Assembly: GCF_030767025.1 (NCBI RefSeq)
Contig: NZ_JASITE010000009.1
Coordinates: 1-64,000 of the forward strand
Source of the DNA: Nocardia sp. CC227C
GTDB taxonomy: Bacteria; Actinomycetota; Actinomycetes; Mycobacteriales; Mycobacteriaceae
Reading direction: 5' to 3'
DNA length: 64,000 nucleotides
A model generated the notes under the pieces. It ran no database searches. It was given only the letters and a program-made list of their open reading frames with translations, and was not told where the DNA came from. A program made the translations under genes and the position numbers. This document shows positions 8,544 through 17,722 of the stretch, one piece after another; position 1 is the first letter of the stretch, and each line of letters opens with the position of its first letter.

Positions 8544-9449
8544 CTAGTCGCAGGACCGCGTCGGCGGGACCACGGTGGTGACCAGCGTGGTCACCGGGAT
8601 CGGCGTCGGCGGGTCCGGCAACGGCGCCGCGGGCAGTTCGTAGAGCGCGACATCGGTATAGCGCACCCGCGCCGGTTCCAGGACGATGCCGGGCACCAGC
8701 ACATCGTGACCGTAGATATCGGACACCATGGCGGTGAACGGGCCGGGGCCGAGGCCGGAGGCGGACCAGTAGTTGTCGTATCCGCGCCGCAGCGGCCGCC
8801 AGTCGCCACCGGATTCCGGGCGCAGCGCCACCTGTCGCAGCGGGTTGCCGGAATTGGCGAACAGCAACCCCAGCCAGTCCGCCGAGACTCCCTGCTGCAC
8901 CCGGTACGACAGCGTCGGCGGCGGAGTCGGATTGCGCACCTTGCTGATCCGAATCCGCGCGACCCCGGCGGCCGGGTCGGCGATCTGCTCGAAGGCAGCG
9001 GCGCTCAGGTCGTACTGATGTGGCGCACACCCCGGGCAGCGGTCCACGATCTGGGCGCGCACGCTGCCGAGCGGACCGTCGATGTCGACGTAGGTGCCGC
9101 ACGCGGCGGAGCTGTCGTACTCCCCCGTTGGCACCCCGATGTAGTAGCCGTCGAGCGGCAGATCCGGGAAGGAGCAGGCCACCCCCTGGCTGAAATGGTA
9201 GAAGCGCGCCTCTCGCGACTCCTCCGGCAGGCGTTCCTCCAATACCGGAAGTTGTTCGGGTGCAATCGGACTCGGTTGCACAATGGGCGGTACGACTTTG
9301 ACGGTGGTGATCGACGTGGTGGTGGCCTGGCAGGCGGCGGGCTGCGGGCGCGCGATCCACATGGCCCCCGCGACCACCGTCAATCCCGCCAGCGCCGTCC
9401 ACAGCCAGGGTCTGCTGCTCCGGACCTCTTCGTGTCCCGTGCGGTGCAT
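8544..9449 (-). CDS. Exported bacterial expansin (EXLX1-like)
   Basis: The 301-residue protein begins with a short basic stretch and one membrane or signal segment (LWTALAGLTVVAGAMWI), then a Pro/Thr-rich linker. A double-psi beta-barrel domain with paired cysteines follows (GVACSFPDLPLDGYYIGV, the expansin-type CGTYVDIDG, and IVDRCPGCAPHQYDLS). After it comes a beta-sandwich domain with aromatic surface residues (YDNYWSASGLGPGPF). This two-domain layout is that of bacterial expansins, which loosen cellulose or peptidoglycan networks without hydrolysing them. GGGGAG precedes the ATG. Expansins are mostly known from plant-associated or soil bacteria; here it could aid plant tissue contact or act on the cell's own wall. 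Confidence 0.82.
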   Translation of the reverse strand: MHRTGHEEVRSSRPWLWTALAGLTVVAGAMWIARPQPAACQATTTSITTVKVVPPIVQPSPIAPEQLPVLEERLPEESREARFYHFSQGVACSFPDLPLDGYYIGVPTGEYDSSAACGTYVDIDGPLGSVRAQIVDRCPGCAPHQYDLSAAAFEQIADPAAGVARIRISKVRNPTPPPTLSYRVQQGVSADWLGLLFANSGNPLRQVALRPESGGDWRPLRRGYDNYWSASGLGPGPFTAMVSDIYGHDVLVPGIVLEPARVRYTDVALYELPAAPLPDPPTPIPVTTLVTTVVPPTRSCD

Positions 9450-9611
9450 GGCCGCTCCCCAACCTCCGAATCAGGTTTGCCGCGAATCATGTTTGCTGCG
9501 ATGATGCTGAACACTTTCAGGAAAGCATCAGCGCAGCTGACACATGACTTGAATCGGAAACTCGGAAGAGAAGTCTCGGCGTGTCGACGGCGTGTCCCCC
9601 CGTCCGATCGG

Positions 9612-10628
9612 TCAGGGGACCAGGACCGCCGCTCCGGCGAAGCGGCCGCGTGCCAGATCGGCGAGCGCACGGTCGGCCGCATCGAGCGGATAGGGGTGTG
9701 CGGACACCTCGAGCCGGTGTTCGCCCGCGAATGCCAGGAATTCGCGGGCATCGGCACGGGTATTGGCGGTAACCGAACGGATCTCCCGCTCCTGGAACAG
9801 ATGCCGCTGATAGTTCAGCGCCGGGACGTCGGACAGGTGGATGCCGGCGATGGAGAGCACGCCGCCCCGGTCCAACGCGGCCATGGCCGGAAGCACCAGA
9901 TCACCCACGGGTGCGAAAAGGATTGCCGCGTCCAGCTTTTCCGGCGGCGGGTCGGCCGCGCCCTGCGCCGAGGCGGCACCGAGCTCCAGGGCCAGCTCCC
10001 GTGCCGCCGAATCCCGGGTCATCACATGGATTTCCGCGCCCCGCGCCAATGCCACCTGGGCGGCGAGATGGGCGCTGCCGCCGAAACCGTAGATCCCCAG
10101 CCGACCGCCCGCGGGCAGGGCGGCGCGCTCGAGCGCGCGGTAGCCGATGATGCCCGCGCACAGCAGCGGCGCGAGTTCCCCATCGCTGTATCCCTTCGGC
10201 AGCGGATGGGCGAAATCCGCCGGCACCGTCGTGTATTCGGCATAGCCGCCGTCGGCGTCCCAGCCGGTGTAGCGCGAGTTCGGGCAGAGGTTCTCCGCAC
10301 CGCGCAGGCAGTACCGGCAGCGACCGCAGGTATGGCGCAGCCAGGCGATGCCGACCCGGTCCCCGATCGCGTACGCACCGGTCCCGCCGCCGGTGCCGAC
10401 CACCTCGCCCACCACCTCGTGACCGGGAACGACCCGGGGGCGGTGCACCGGCAGATCACCCTCGGTCACGTGCAGATCGGTCCGGCACACGCCGCAGGCC
10501 AGCACCCGCACCAGCAGTTCCCCCGGCCCCGGATCGGGTACGACGTCGCGTTCCAGCCGCAGCGGCCGACCGTCGATCGGACCGGGCCGCTCGACCCGCC
10601 ACGCGGCCATGTGCTCCGCGCCGCCCAT
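9612..10628 (-). CDS. Zinc-dependent alcohol dehydrogenase (AdhA-type MDR)
   Basis: This is a 338-residue medium-chain dehydrogenase. The catalytic zinc site is CGVCRTDLH plus PGHEVVGEV. The structural zinc lobe is CGRCRYCLRGAENLC (four cysteines), and the nucleotide-binding loop is GIYGFGGSAHLAAQ. The family oxidises primary alcohols to aldehydes with NAD(P). GGAAGG lies before the ATG at 10628; a second ATG at 10610 (MAAWRVERPG) is also possible. It stands alone between an expansin gene and the tail of the mce operon, and the 268 bases downstream of 10628 hold no recognisable feature. Confidence 0.87.
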   Translation of the reverse strand: MGGAEHMAAWRVERPGPIDGRPLRLERDVVPDPGPGELLVRVLACGVCRTDLHVTEGDLPVHRPRVVPGHEVVGEVVGTGGGTGAYAIGDRVGIAWLRHTCGRCRYCLRGAENLCPNSRYTGWDADGGYAEYTTVPADFAHPLPKGYSDGELAPLLCAGIIGYRALERAALPAGGRLGIYGFGGSAHLAAQVALARGAEIHVMTRDSAARELALELGAASAQGAADPPPEKLDAAILFAPVGDLVLPAMAALDRGGVLSIAGIHLSDVPALNYQRHLFQEREIRSVTANTRADAREFLAFAGEHRLEVSAHPYPLDAADRALADLARGRFAGAAVLVP

Positions 10629-10896
10629 ACCGCACCGCCTTCCGCCGCCGAACGTCGACTCCGCCCGTATGCCGAGCCTAGTGCGCCTGCCGACGGCGAC
10701 GCCCTACTCCGGTTCACCGCGTCCACACCGGTTCACCGCGCCCACACCGGGTAGCTCCCCCGTATCCCGTAGCCGACGAACACGAACCCGCGACCGCCAC
10801 GGTCGCGGAGTCCCTATCCCTACCGATTTGCTGGAGGCGCTGCGCGCGGCCGATTCGAGTTGAGCGCCGCCGCGCGCCGGGACACGGCTGCGCGGC

Positions 10897-11523
10897 CTAC
10901 GCTCCCAGCCCCGAGGTCTCCGCTCCCAACCCCGAGGCGAGGAAGTCGATGAGCTGCGTGCGCACCCGGTCGCGGGTCAGGCCGTGGCGCTCGCCGTGCA
11001 CCGCGGTCAGCAGCGCCGACATGAGCACCGACACCAGCACCTCACCGCCGACGCGGGTATCCAGCCGGTCGTCCAGGTAACCGCGGGCGATGCCGTCCGC
11101 CACCTCCCCCGCCGCGGCGTCGCCGTCGTCCTGGGCATTGCGCATGATCCGGTCGAGTACCCGGTCGTCGATCGAACTCGCTTCCAGCAGCAGGAAATTC
11201 ACCAGGCCGGGTTCGCCCGCCACCAGGTCGTAGCACCGGTCGACGATGCGGCCGTAGTGGGCGCGGAACCCGTCGAGGGTGGCGGGCGTCGGCTCGTCGC
11301 CCATGAGACGCTCCCGGATGACGGCGAAGCAGTGGTCGATGACCGCGTCCAGGATGTCGCGCTTGTTGGCGAAGTAGTTGTAGAAGGTGCCGTGGCTGAC
11401 ACCCGCCAGCGTCGCGATGTCGTCCACGCCGATGGCGCGGTAGCCCCGGCTGGTGACCAGCGTGTAGGCCGCGTTCACCAGTTCGGCGCGGCGGCGGGCG
11501 GGATCGGGTCGGTCCGCGCTCAT
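10897..11523 (-). CDS. TetR family regulator, distal gene of the mce operon
   Basis: The protein has 208 residues with an N-terminal TetR helix-turn-helix (VDDIATLAGVSHGTFYNYF, then ANKRDIL). Its ATG at 11523-11521 overlaps the stop codon of the preceding TetR gene by 4 bases, so it is translationally coupled and is the last gene of the mce transcription unit. A longer frame running up to 11931 is an artefact through the preceding gene. TetR proteins at the ends of mce loci often repress the whole operon. The palindrome at 20533-20548 is a candidate target, but which of the two regulators binds it is unknown. Confidence 0.85.
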   Translation of the reverse strand: MSADRPDPARRRAELVNAAYTLVTSRGYRAIGVDDIATLAGVSHGTFYNYFANKRDILDAVIDHCFAVIRERLMGDEPTPATLDGFRAHYGRIVDRCYDLVAGEPGLVNFLLLEASSIDDRVLDRIMRNAQDDGDAAAGEVADGIARGYLDDRLDTRVGGEVLVSVLMSALLTAVHGERHGLTRDRVRTQLIDFLASGLGAETSGLGA

Positions 11524-12122
11524 CCGTGCACCCCCCGCACCCGCAGCGCCTTCTCCAGCACGATCAGCACCATATCGGTGCTCTGCTTGCGCACGCGCGG
11601 CGTTCCGGCGCCGAGCAGCTCCCGCACCACATCCGGCAGGATGAGCATGACGATGGTGTGCGAGAGCACGTCCGCGTCGATATCGGGGCGCAGCCAGCCC
11701 CCGTCCACGCCGCGCTGTAGTTCCCCGGCCACCCAGGCGGCCACCATCGCCTCCAATCCCAGCAGTCGCCGGGCCAGTTCGGGGTCGATGGCGCTGGCTT
11801 CGACCAGCAGCAGCCGCAGCAGTTCCGGCTCCCGCTCGATGAGGTCGTGCAGCCGGTCCGCGCCCGCCCGCACCCCGTCCATGAGTTCGTCGGTGCTGCC
11901 CGCCACCCCGATGAAGGTCTGCGGCTGCCACGCTTCCATGAGTTTGTCCACTCCGAGATCGAGGACGTGGTCCAGGATTTCGCGTTTGCTGTGGAAGTAG
12001 CGGTACACCGTGCCCTGGGCGACCCCGGCCTGCGCGGCGATCGCGGACACGGTGGTCGCCTCGTATCCCCTGGCGGCGAACACCTCGTAGGCGGCTTCGA
12101 CTATCTGCCGACGCCGCCGCAG
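11520..12122 (-). CDS. TetR family regulator without a canonical start codon
   Basis: The reading frame encodes a complete TetR N-terminus (LRRRRQIVEAAYEVFAARGY, then the HTH ATTVSAIAAQAGVAQGTVYR). The only ATG/GTG/TTG available is the GTG at 12083, which would cut off the first helix of the DNA-binding domain. The frame stays open upstream into the Mam gene without any ATG, GTG or TTG. A CTG at 12122-12120 with GGGG upstream would restore the domain (200 residues) and is chosen here as the most sensible start. Automatic annotation would give 12083. It lies between the Mam gene (about 40 bases) and the second TetR gene (4-base overlap). Confidence 0.7.
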   Translation of the reverse strand: MRRRRQIVEAAYEVFAARGYEATTVSAIAAQAGVAQGTVYRYFHSKREILDHVLDLGVDKLMEAWQPQTFIGVAGSTDELMDGVRAGADRLHDLIEREPELLRLLLVEASAIDPELARRLLGLEAMVAAWVAGELQRGVDGGWLRPDIDADVLSHTIVMLILPDVVRELLGAGTPRVRKQSTDMVLIVLEKALRVRGVHG

Positions 12123-12160
12123 CGCAAGCCCCGACTGCGGCGGTCGGCCTCGGCGCGGAA

Positions 12161-12796
12161 CTATTTCGCGGTCCCGTCCTCGACCGCGGCGTCGTTGGGA
12201 CCGTAGTCGACGACCTGCCAGCTGTCGTCGTACTTGGCGACGGTCACAGTGAGCAGATTCGGCTTGGTGGCGGGTTCGGGCTGCTGCACGTTCTGGGTGC
12301 GCTGGGTGGCGAAGACGGTGACCACGAACTGGTCGTTGCCGGTGGCCTCCACCGAGGTGCCGAGCACCTTGCCGGTGGCGACCACCTGCGCCTCGGTCAT
12401 GATGGTGGCGAGGGTGTCGTGGACGTCGTCGTAGCGCTGGGCCAGGCCCGACGAGGCGTCGCGCCGCACCGCGTCGAAGAAGGCGGGCAGATCGCGGTAG
12501 TCGTAGGTCAGCGAGCGCAGCGTGTAGTCGCGGGCCACCTCCGCCGCCCGGGCGCGGTCGGCCTGGTCGTCACGCAGGGCGGTCAGGTCCCCGGCGGCGT
12601 TCTGCCAGCTCACCCCGAAGGCGACGGCCAGCACGCCGAGGACGGCGGCGGCCACGCCGATCAGGTAGTGCAGACGCTGGATACCGTCGGCGGGCACGGC
12701 TTTCAGCGGCTCCGGCCGGGTTTCGGCGCGGCGCGCGGCCGCGCCGGTCTTCTCCAGCCGCACCGTCGGTTCGGGGTTCTTGTCGATATCACTCAC
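12161..12796 (-). CDS. Mce-associated membrane protein (Mam)
   Basis: This 211-residue protein has a charged N-terminus, one transmembrane segment (LIGVAAAVLGVLAVAFGV, about residues 45-62) and an extracytoplasmic domain of the nuclear-transport-factor-2-like Mam type. Mam proteins stabilise or assist the Mce lipid importer in mycobacteria. It follows the last mce subunit gene by about 30 bases in the same orientation. Only one Mam gene is present, whereas many mce operons carry two or more. Confidence 0.8.
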   Translation of the reverse strand: MSDIDKNPEPTVRLEKTGAAARRAETRPEPLKAVPADGIQRLHYLIGVAAAVLGVLAVAFGVSWQNAAGDLTALRDDQADRARAAEVARDYTLRSLTYDYRDLPAFFDAVRRDASSGLAQRYDDVHDTLATIMTEAQVVATGKVLGTSVEATGNDQFVVTVFATQRTQNVQQPEPATKPNLLTVTVAKYDDSWQVVDYGPNDAAVEDGTAK

Positions 12797-12826
12797 GGTT
12801 GGTCCTCTGTTCTCGATGTCGAGTGG

Positions 12827-13774
12827 TCAGCGGGGGCCGACGGTCACATGGGCCGCGCCGTCGCCCGGGAAGACGGTCGCCAGCAGGTCGATGATCGAAC
12901 CGGCGTCCACGCGTACGGGTTTGATGCTGCTGGTCGCCGGTTTCAGGACGGTGGCGATATGGGCCAGGTCCGGACCGAGCAGGGCGATGTAGTCGTCGAT
13001 GCGCTGCACCAGCGGCCCGATCGGATCGGTGAACACGTGCTCGCCGACATAGGAGAAGTCCTGGAAGGAGCGAATGATGTGCAGCAGTTCGGGCAGCGCC
13101 GCGGTCACATCACCGCCGGTGGCGCTGATCGTGGGTGCGCGCCCGTCGAAGTTGTCGCCGAGGGTCTGCACATTGGCGTAGAGCCGGGCGATGGCGTCTC
13201 GCTTGTCCCGCAGCATGCCCGCGGTGAGGGTGAGCGCCCGGGTCAGATTCTCGACGTCGGCGTCGCGGCCCTCGAATCCGGCGGCGACGGTGGTGGCCAG
13301 GCGCTCCAGCTTCAGCGGATCGATCTGCGCGGTCAGCACATCCAGCTTGGCCAGGGCGTCGCCGACGGTGGTGGCGATGCGCACCTGACGGGCGGGCACG
13401 ATGCTGCCGTCGCGCAGATACGGGGCCGCGGTGCCGGTGGGCCGGAAGTCGAGGAACTGCTCCCCCGCCGCCGACAGATTCGCGATGCGCACCTCGCTGT
13501 CCACCGGAATGCGGTAGCGCGCATCGAATTCCAACCGCACCGCCAACCCCACGGAGGTGGCCTCGATGGAGCGGACGCGCCCGATGGGCATACCGCGCAA
13601 GGTCACCTCGGAGGTCTTCATGAGACCGCCCGAGGTGTCCACCAGCACCGTGACGGCGTAGGAATCGCGACGCGGATCCAGATTCAGCACGCCGACCGCC
13701 ATATAACCGCCGCACACCAGCGTGAGCACCAGTAGCAGCACCAGCGACATCGGCCCGGAGAGTGAGAATTTCAC
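12827..13774 (-). CDS. mceF: MCE (MlaD-like) family protein, mceF position
   Basis: This 315-residue protein has an N-terminal membrane anchor (LVLLLVLTLVCGGYMAVGVL) followed by an MlaD/MCE domain (VTLRGMPIGRVRSIE) and a long helical region. It is the sixth and last MCE subunit in the operon. The six MCE proteins form a hexameric ring and helical tunnel that carries lipid from the outer envelope to the YrbE permease. Its ATG overlaps the stop of the mceE gene by 4 bases. Confidence 0.85.
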   Translation of the reverse strand: MKFSLSGPMSLVLLLVLTLVCGGYMAVGVLNLDPRRDSYAVTVLVDTSGGLMKTSEVTLRGMPIGRVRSIEATSVGLAVRLEFDARYRIPVDSEVRIANLSAAGEQFLDFRPTGTAAPYLRDGSIVPARQVRIATTVGDALAKLDVLTAQIDPLKLERLATTVAAGFEGRDADVENLTRALTLTAGMLRDKRDAIARLYANVQTLGDNFDGRAPTISATGGDVTAALPELLHIIRSFQDFSYVGEHVFTDPIGPLVQRIDDYIALLGPDLAHIATVLKPATSSIKPVRVDAGSIIDLLATVFPGDGAAHVTVGPR

Positions 13775-14787
13775 GGCACCATCCCCATCGAACGCAGCAC
13801 CGTGACCAGTTCGTCGGCGTCGGCCTGGGCGTCGACGCCGCGGAGATGGACATCCGGTGCGTGCAGAAACGGAATCAGCTTGTCCCGCAACAGCGTGTGG
13901 AACGCTTCGAGATTCGCGGGCAGGGTGATGTCGGCGTAGGCCACGGTCAGCGCCGTCGGGGCCAGGATCGACACGATGCTGCGGAAGTCGCCCGCGAGCG
14001 GCAGCAGCAGCTCACCCGCCTCGTCCGCCAGCGCGCCCGCACCCGCGATCAGGCGCACCACATTGAACAGCACCCCCGCCAGACCCGCCGCCCGATCGGG
14101 ACCGTGGGTGAGGATCTGGTCCACCGCGGCCTTCCCGGACTCCAGCTTCCCGGTGATCTGCTGCGCCGAGGCCAGAATGCGGTCCAGTTCCGGGGTGTGC
14201 GAGGACAGATCGGCCAGCGCGGCCCGCCCCGCCCGGGTGATGCGGTCGATCTCGGCGGGATCGGTCGGGAAGGCGGCGTTCACGTCGGCGACCAGCTGCT
14301 GCATATCCGACCAGCGCCCGCCGGTCACGATATTGGACAGCGCCCGCAGGATGTCCTCCACATTGGTGGCGGGCACGGTCTGCCCCACCGGGATGACATC
14401 GCCGTCCTGGAGGAAGGCGGCCTCGCTGTCACGGGGCGGTTCGAGCGCGATGTGGATATCGCCGAGGATGGTGCTCTGCCGCAGTTCCGCGGTGGTGGTC
14501 TTGGGCAGCCGCGCATCGGTTTTCAGTGCCACGGTGGCCACGGCGGTGGTGCCGACCAGGTCGATGCGGTCGAGCATGCCGATCTCGACGCCGTCGGCGA
14601 TGACCTTGGCACGATCGGGCAGGTTGAGCACCGACCCGAATTCGATGCGCACCGAGTAGGTGTCACCGCTCGGATAGGTCCCCGGGATCGGTATGTCGGT
14701 GGCGCGCACGCCACAGCCGCTCAGGGTGAGCACCAGGGCCGCCGCCACCGCGGGCAGCAGCCGCCGACGCGGCGTTCGACGGGTCAT
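13771..14787 (-). CDS. mceE: MCE family lipoprotein, mceE position
   Basis: The 338-residue protein starts MTRRTPRRRLLPAVAAALV and has a lipobox LTLSGC near residue 25, so the mature protein is a lipoprotein anchored by a lipidated Cys. This is the feature that marks MceE (LprN-like) within Mce complexes. The MCE domain follows (SVLNLPDRAKVIADGVEIG). The open frame extends to 15177, but the ATG at 14787 overlaps the mceD stop by 4 bases and yields the signal sequence, so it is the true start. Confidence 0.87.
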   Translation of the reverse strand: MTRRTPRRRLLPAVAAALVLTLSGCGVRATDIPIPGTYPSGDTYSVRIEFGSVLNLPDRAKVIADGVEIGMLDRIDLVGTTAVATVALKTDARLPKTTTAELRQSTILGDIHIALEPPRDSEAAFLQDGDVIPVGQTVPATNVEDILRALSNIVTGGRWSDMQQLVADVNAAFPTDPAEIDRITRAGRAALADLSSHTPELDRILASAQQITGKLESGKAAVDQILTHGPDRAAGLAGVLFNVVRLIAGAGALADEAGELLLPLAGDFRSIVSILAPTALTVAYADITLPANLEAFHTLLRDKLIPFLHAPDVHLRGVDAQADADELVTVLRSMGMVP

Positions 14788-15704
14788 CGCGCACCCGCCT
14801 GCGGCAGTTGCGCGGCCAGCGGCGGCAATGCCGACAGCAGGTCGCCGATATCGCCCTGGCTGTCGATCAGCTGTTTCACCTGCGGCAGATACTGATCCAG
14901 CAGGGCGTACACCTGCTCGTCGTACTTGCCGACATTGCGGGCGATCACCGGCAGGAACTCCACCGCGAGGTCCACCGCCCCGGCGAATTCGGCGGAGAAC
15001 TCGCCGATGAGCTGGATGCCCTTGCGCAGGTTGTCCAGCAGCAGTTCCATATCGGGCCAGTTGCTCACGAACATGGTGGTGAGGGTGTCGAGATTCTCCA
15101 CCAACCGCCGGAACACCACATCGCGCTGACCGGGATCGCCCACCACCTCGGACAGCTTCTGCAACAGCTGGTTCCACTGCTGGCCGGTATCGTCCAGCGC
15201 GCCGTCGGCCGCGGTGAGCGTCTGATCGATGAGGGTGTCCTCCGGTGATCCGCCGCCGGTGAGGTCACCGGCGATGCGGCCCATGGCGTCCAGGGCCTCG
15301 CTGATGCCCACCGGAGTCTTGGTGCGCTCCAGCGGAATACAGGATGCGGTGTCGAACTCCGGTCCGCCGGTGTGCGGTTCGGTCAGCTCCACGTGCCGGT
15401 CGGTCACGATGGAGCTGGACATGGTGACCGCCCGGATGTCGGCGGGCAGCCGCAGATCCCCGTCCACCGTCATGGTGACCCGCATGTGGTCACCGCGCGA
15501 CTCGATGGTGGACACCGTGCCGACCTCGACGCCGAGCATGGTCACGTTGTTGCCCTCGTACAGGCCCACGGTATCGGTGAAGTCGGCGCAGACCCGCTGG
15601 GTCTGCTCGGCGCGCACCGAGTTCGCCCAGGTCACCCCCGCCACGCCGGTCGCGACCGCCACGGCGGCGGCACCGGCCACGAGTGCTGTTCTACCCCAGT
15701 TCAT
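14784..15704 (-). CDS. mceD: MCE (MlaD-like) family protein, mceD position
   Basis: The 306-residue protein has an N-terminal membrane segment (LVAGAAAVAVATGVAGVTW) and an MCE domain (DTVGLYEGNNVTMLGVEVGT). The remainder is helical, with the conserved pattern of the family. The start codon is directly adjacent to the mceC stop. By order in the operon it is the fourth MCE subunit. Confidence 0.83.
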   Translation of the reverse strand: MNWGRTALVAGAAAVAVATGVAGVTWANSVRAEQTQRVCADFTDTVGLYEGNNVTMLGVEVGTVSTIESRGDHMRVTMTVDGDLRLPADIRAVTMSSSIVTDRHVELTEPHTGGPEFDTASCIPLERTKTPVGISEALDAMGRIAGDLTGGGSPEDTLIDQTLTAADGALDDTGQQWNQLLQKLSEVVGDPGQRDVVFRRLVENLDTLTTMFVSNWPDMELLLDNLRKGIQLIGEFSAEFAGAVDLAVEFLPVIARNVGKYDEQVYALLDQYLPQVKQLIDSQGDIGDLLSALPPLAAQLPQAGAR

Positions 15705-16724
15705 TCAGCACGCCTTGCCTTCGTAGGGAACGCACACCCGCACACCGTTCTCCGGCCGGTCGACCGCCACCTGAATGCCCAGCATGGCGGAGAGTTTGTC
15801 GACGACGTCCCGGATGCCGGCGACCACGGTGTCGATGCGGCTCGGATCGGCCATCACCTTCGAGAAGATCTGCTCGATCTCGGTTATGGGCGGCTCCAGC
15901 GTGTCGCCGTAGGCCATGAGCGGCCGGTGCAGGATGAGGAAAAGCCGATTGATCAGACCGAACACCCGCACGATCTGCTCTTTTCGATTGCCGAGCTGAT
16001 CGGCCACCGTGCCCAGCTGCTGCACGAAGCCCGCCAGCATCGCCTTGTCGGCGGCGATGGCGGCGATGTACTCGTCGGACACCTGGAGGGCGGTGTCGAG
16101 CTGGCGGGACCGGTCGGCGAGCACATCGGTCAGCTCCGCCGCATTGCCGATCACGCCGCGCAGGGCGTCCGGCTGGTCGGTCAGCGCGGTGTTCAGCTCC
16201 GCCATGGTGGCGCGCAGCGTCTGCGCGTCGATCTTGCCCATGACCGGTGTCGCGTGGTCGAGGATATCGCTGAGTTCGAACGGAACGGTGGTGCGTTCCG
16301 GCGGAATATGCCTGTCCCCCAGCGGTTTCTCGCCGGTCGGGGTGAGGGAGAGGTAATGCCCGCCGATGGGGGTCAGCATCTTGACCTCGACACTGGCCGA
16401 CTCGCCCACGTGCACCGTGCGATCCACCCCGAACCGCACCTCGACGTGGTCGCCGGCCAGCTCCACCGATCGCACCTCACCCACCGGGATTCCGGCGACG
16501 CGCACCTCGTCCCCCGGTCGCGCGCCGCCGGACACCCGGAAATCGGCGGTATAGGTCCGTTCGCCGATCGGTATCACATACAGTGCGCCCGCGATCAGCA
16601 GCAGCACCGCGCACACCGCGACTCCCACCACGCCCCAGCGCAATTGGCTCGACTGATCGCCGCGCCCGGTCGCCAGTTCGCGCAGCACCCCCGCGACCAT
16701 GTCCACATAGCGTTTCACTTGCAC
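15705..16724 (-). CDS. mceC: MCE (MlaD-like) family protein, mceC position
   Basis: The 339-residue protein has a longer cytosolic N-terminus (about 30 residues), a membrane segment (WGVVGVAVCAVLLLIAGALY) and the MCE domain (GARPGDEVRVAGIPVGEVRS). It ends in a cysteine-containing tail (CVPYEGKAC), as do several MceC/D proteins. Its start overlaps the mceB stop by 10 bases. Confidence 0.83.
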   Translation of the reverse strand: MQVKRYVDMVAGVLRELATGRGDQSSQLRWGVVGVAVCAVLLLIAGALYVIPIGERTYTADFRVSGGARPGDEVRVAGIPVGEVRSVELAGDHVEVRFGVDRTVHVGESASVEVKMLTPIGGHYLSLTPTGEKPLGDRHIPPERTTVPFELSDILDHATPVMGKIDAQTLRATMAELNTALTDQPDALRGVIGNAAELTDVLADRSRQLDTALQVSDEYIAAIAADKAMLAGFVQQLGTVADQLGNRKEQIVRVFGLINRLFLILHRPLMAYGDTLEPPITEIEQIFSKVMADPSRIDTVVAGIRDVVDKLSAMLGIQVAVDRPENGVRVCVPYEGKAC

Positions 16725-17722
16725 ACCACCAGGTTCTGATTGCCGAGCACCACACCGCCGATATCGGGCACCACCGCTTCCCCGCTCGAACAGGTGATCC
16801 GGGGGCGGTATCCCTCGCCGGGCACCGCGTTGTTGAGCCCGGACACCAGCCCCGGGGTCAGCGCGAGCAGCTGCGTGAGCGTCTCGGTCTGCGGCACCAG
16901 TCGCCGCAGCAGTCCGTCGATCGGCCCGTAGGCCACGTCGTAGGCATCCCGGCCCTCCTCCAGAATCGGGATGAGCGGGCTGAGCACGCGGTCCCCCTTC
17001 TCGATGGCGACGAGGACGCCCCGCATCTGGTCGGTGAACTGGCGCAGGATCTCCGAGAGCTGGTCGACCAGCGCCCCCACGGCGTCGGATTTGCCGCCGA
17101 TCTCCTGCGACACCACCCCCAGGTTCTGGATGAGCAGCACGATCACCGCCTCGCTGTCGCGGGCGTGGGCGGTGATCCGGTCCAGATCGGCGAGCACCGG
17201 GCCGATACCGGAGCCGTCGCCCTGGATCACCCGCAGCAGATTGGTGCCGAACCGGTTGAGCTGCTCGGGCTCCAGTGTTTCGAACAGTGGCTTGAAACCG
17301 TTGAACAGCTTCGACACATCGAAGCTCGGGATCGTGCGTTCCACCGGAATCACCCCGCCCGCGGGCAGTTTCACGACACCGGGCCGTTCGGTGAGCAGTT
17401 CCACGTACCGCTGGCCGATCAGGTTCTGATACCGCACGGCGGCCTGGGTGGTGTCGTAGACGGGCCGGGCGCGGTCGACGGTGAAGCGCACCCGCGCCCG
17501 ATCCCGGTCGAGTTCCACCGATTCCACCTTGCCGACCGCGACGCCGGACATGCGCACCGAATCGCCCTCGTATAGACCCGAGACATCCGTGAACACCGCC
17601 TCGTAGACGAGCTTGTCGCCCGGCACGGGCGTGCGCAGCGCGGTCACGATGAATCCGGTGCAGGCGGCCACGATCACCAGGAAGACGGTGAGTTTCGCGG
17701 CGGCCGAGCCGATTCCGTTCAT
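16715..17722 (-). CDS. mceB: MCE (MlaD-like) family protein, mceB position
   Basis: The 335-residue protein starts with a membrane anchor (LTVFLVIVAACTGFIVTAL). The MCE domain (DVSGLYEGDSVRMSGVAVGK) comes next, then helical repeats, and it ends VVCK after a conserved Cys-containing segment. It has a 4-base overlap with mceA. Second MCE subunit of the importer. Confidence 0.83.
   Translation of the reverse strand: MNGIGSAAAKLTVFLVIVAACTGFIVTALRTPVPGDKLVYEAVFTDVSGLYEGDSVRMSGVAVGKVESVELDRDRARVRFTVDRARPVYDTTQAAVRYQNLIGQRYVELLTERPGVVKLPAGGVIPVERTIPSFDVSKLFNGFKPLFETLEPEQLNRFGTNLLRVIQGDGSGIGPVLADLDRITAHARDSEAVIVLLIQNLGVVSQEIGGKSDAVGALVDQLSEILRQFTDQMRGVLVAIEKGDRVLSPLIPILEEGRDAYDVAYGPIDGLLRRLVPQTETLTQLLALTPGLVSGLNNAVPGEGYRPRITCSSGEAVVPDIGGVVLGNQNLVVCK

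Noticed and set aside
7480..10754. Very long ORFs on both strands (660 and 740 codons)
   Set aside because: They lie opposite or out of frame with clear genes (hydrolase, expansin, alcohol dehydrogenase) and have Arg/Gly-rich translations without domains.
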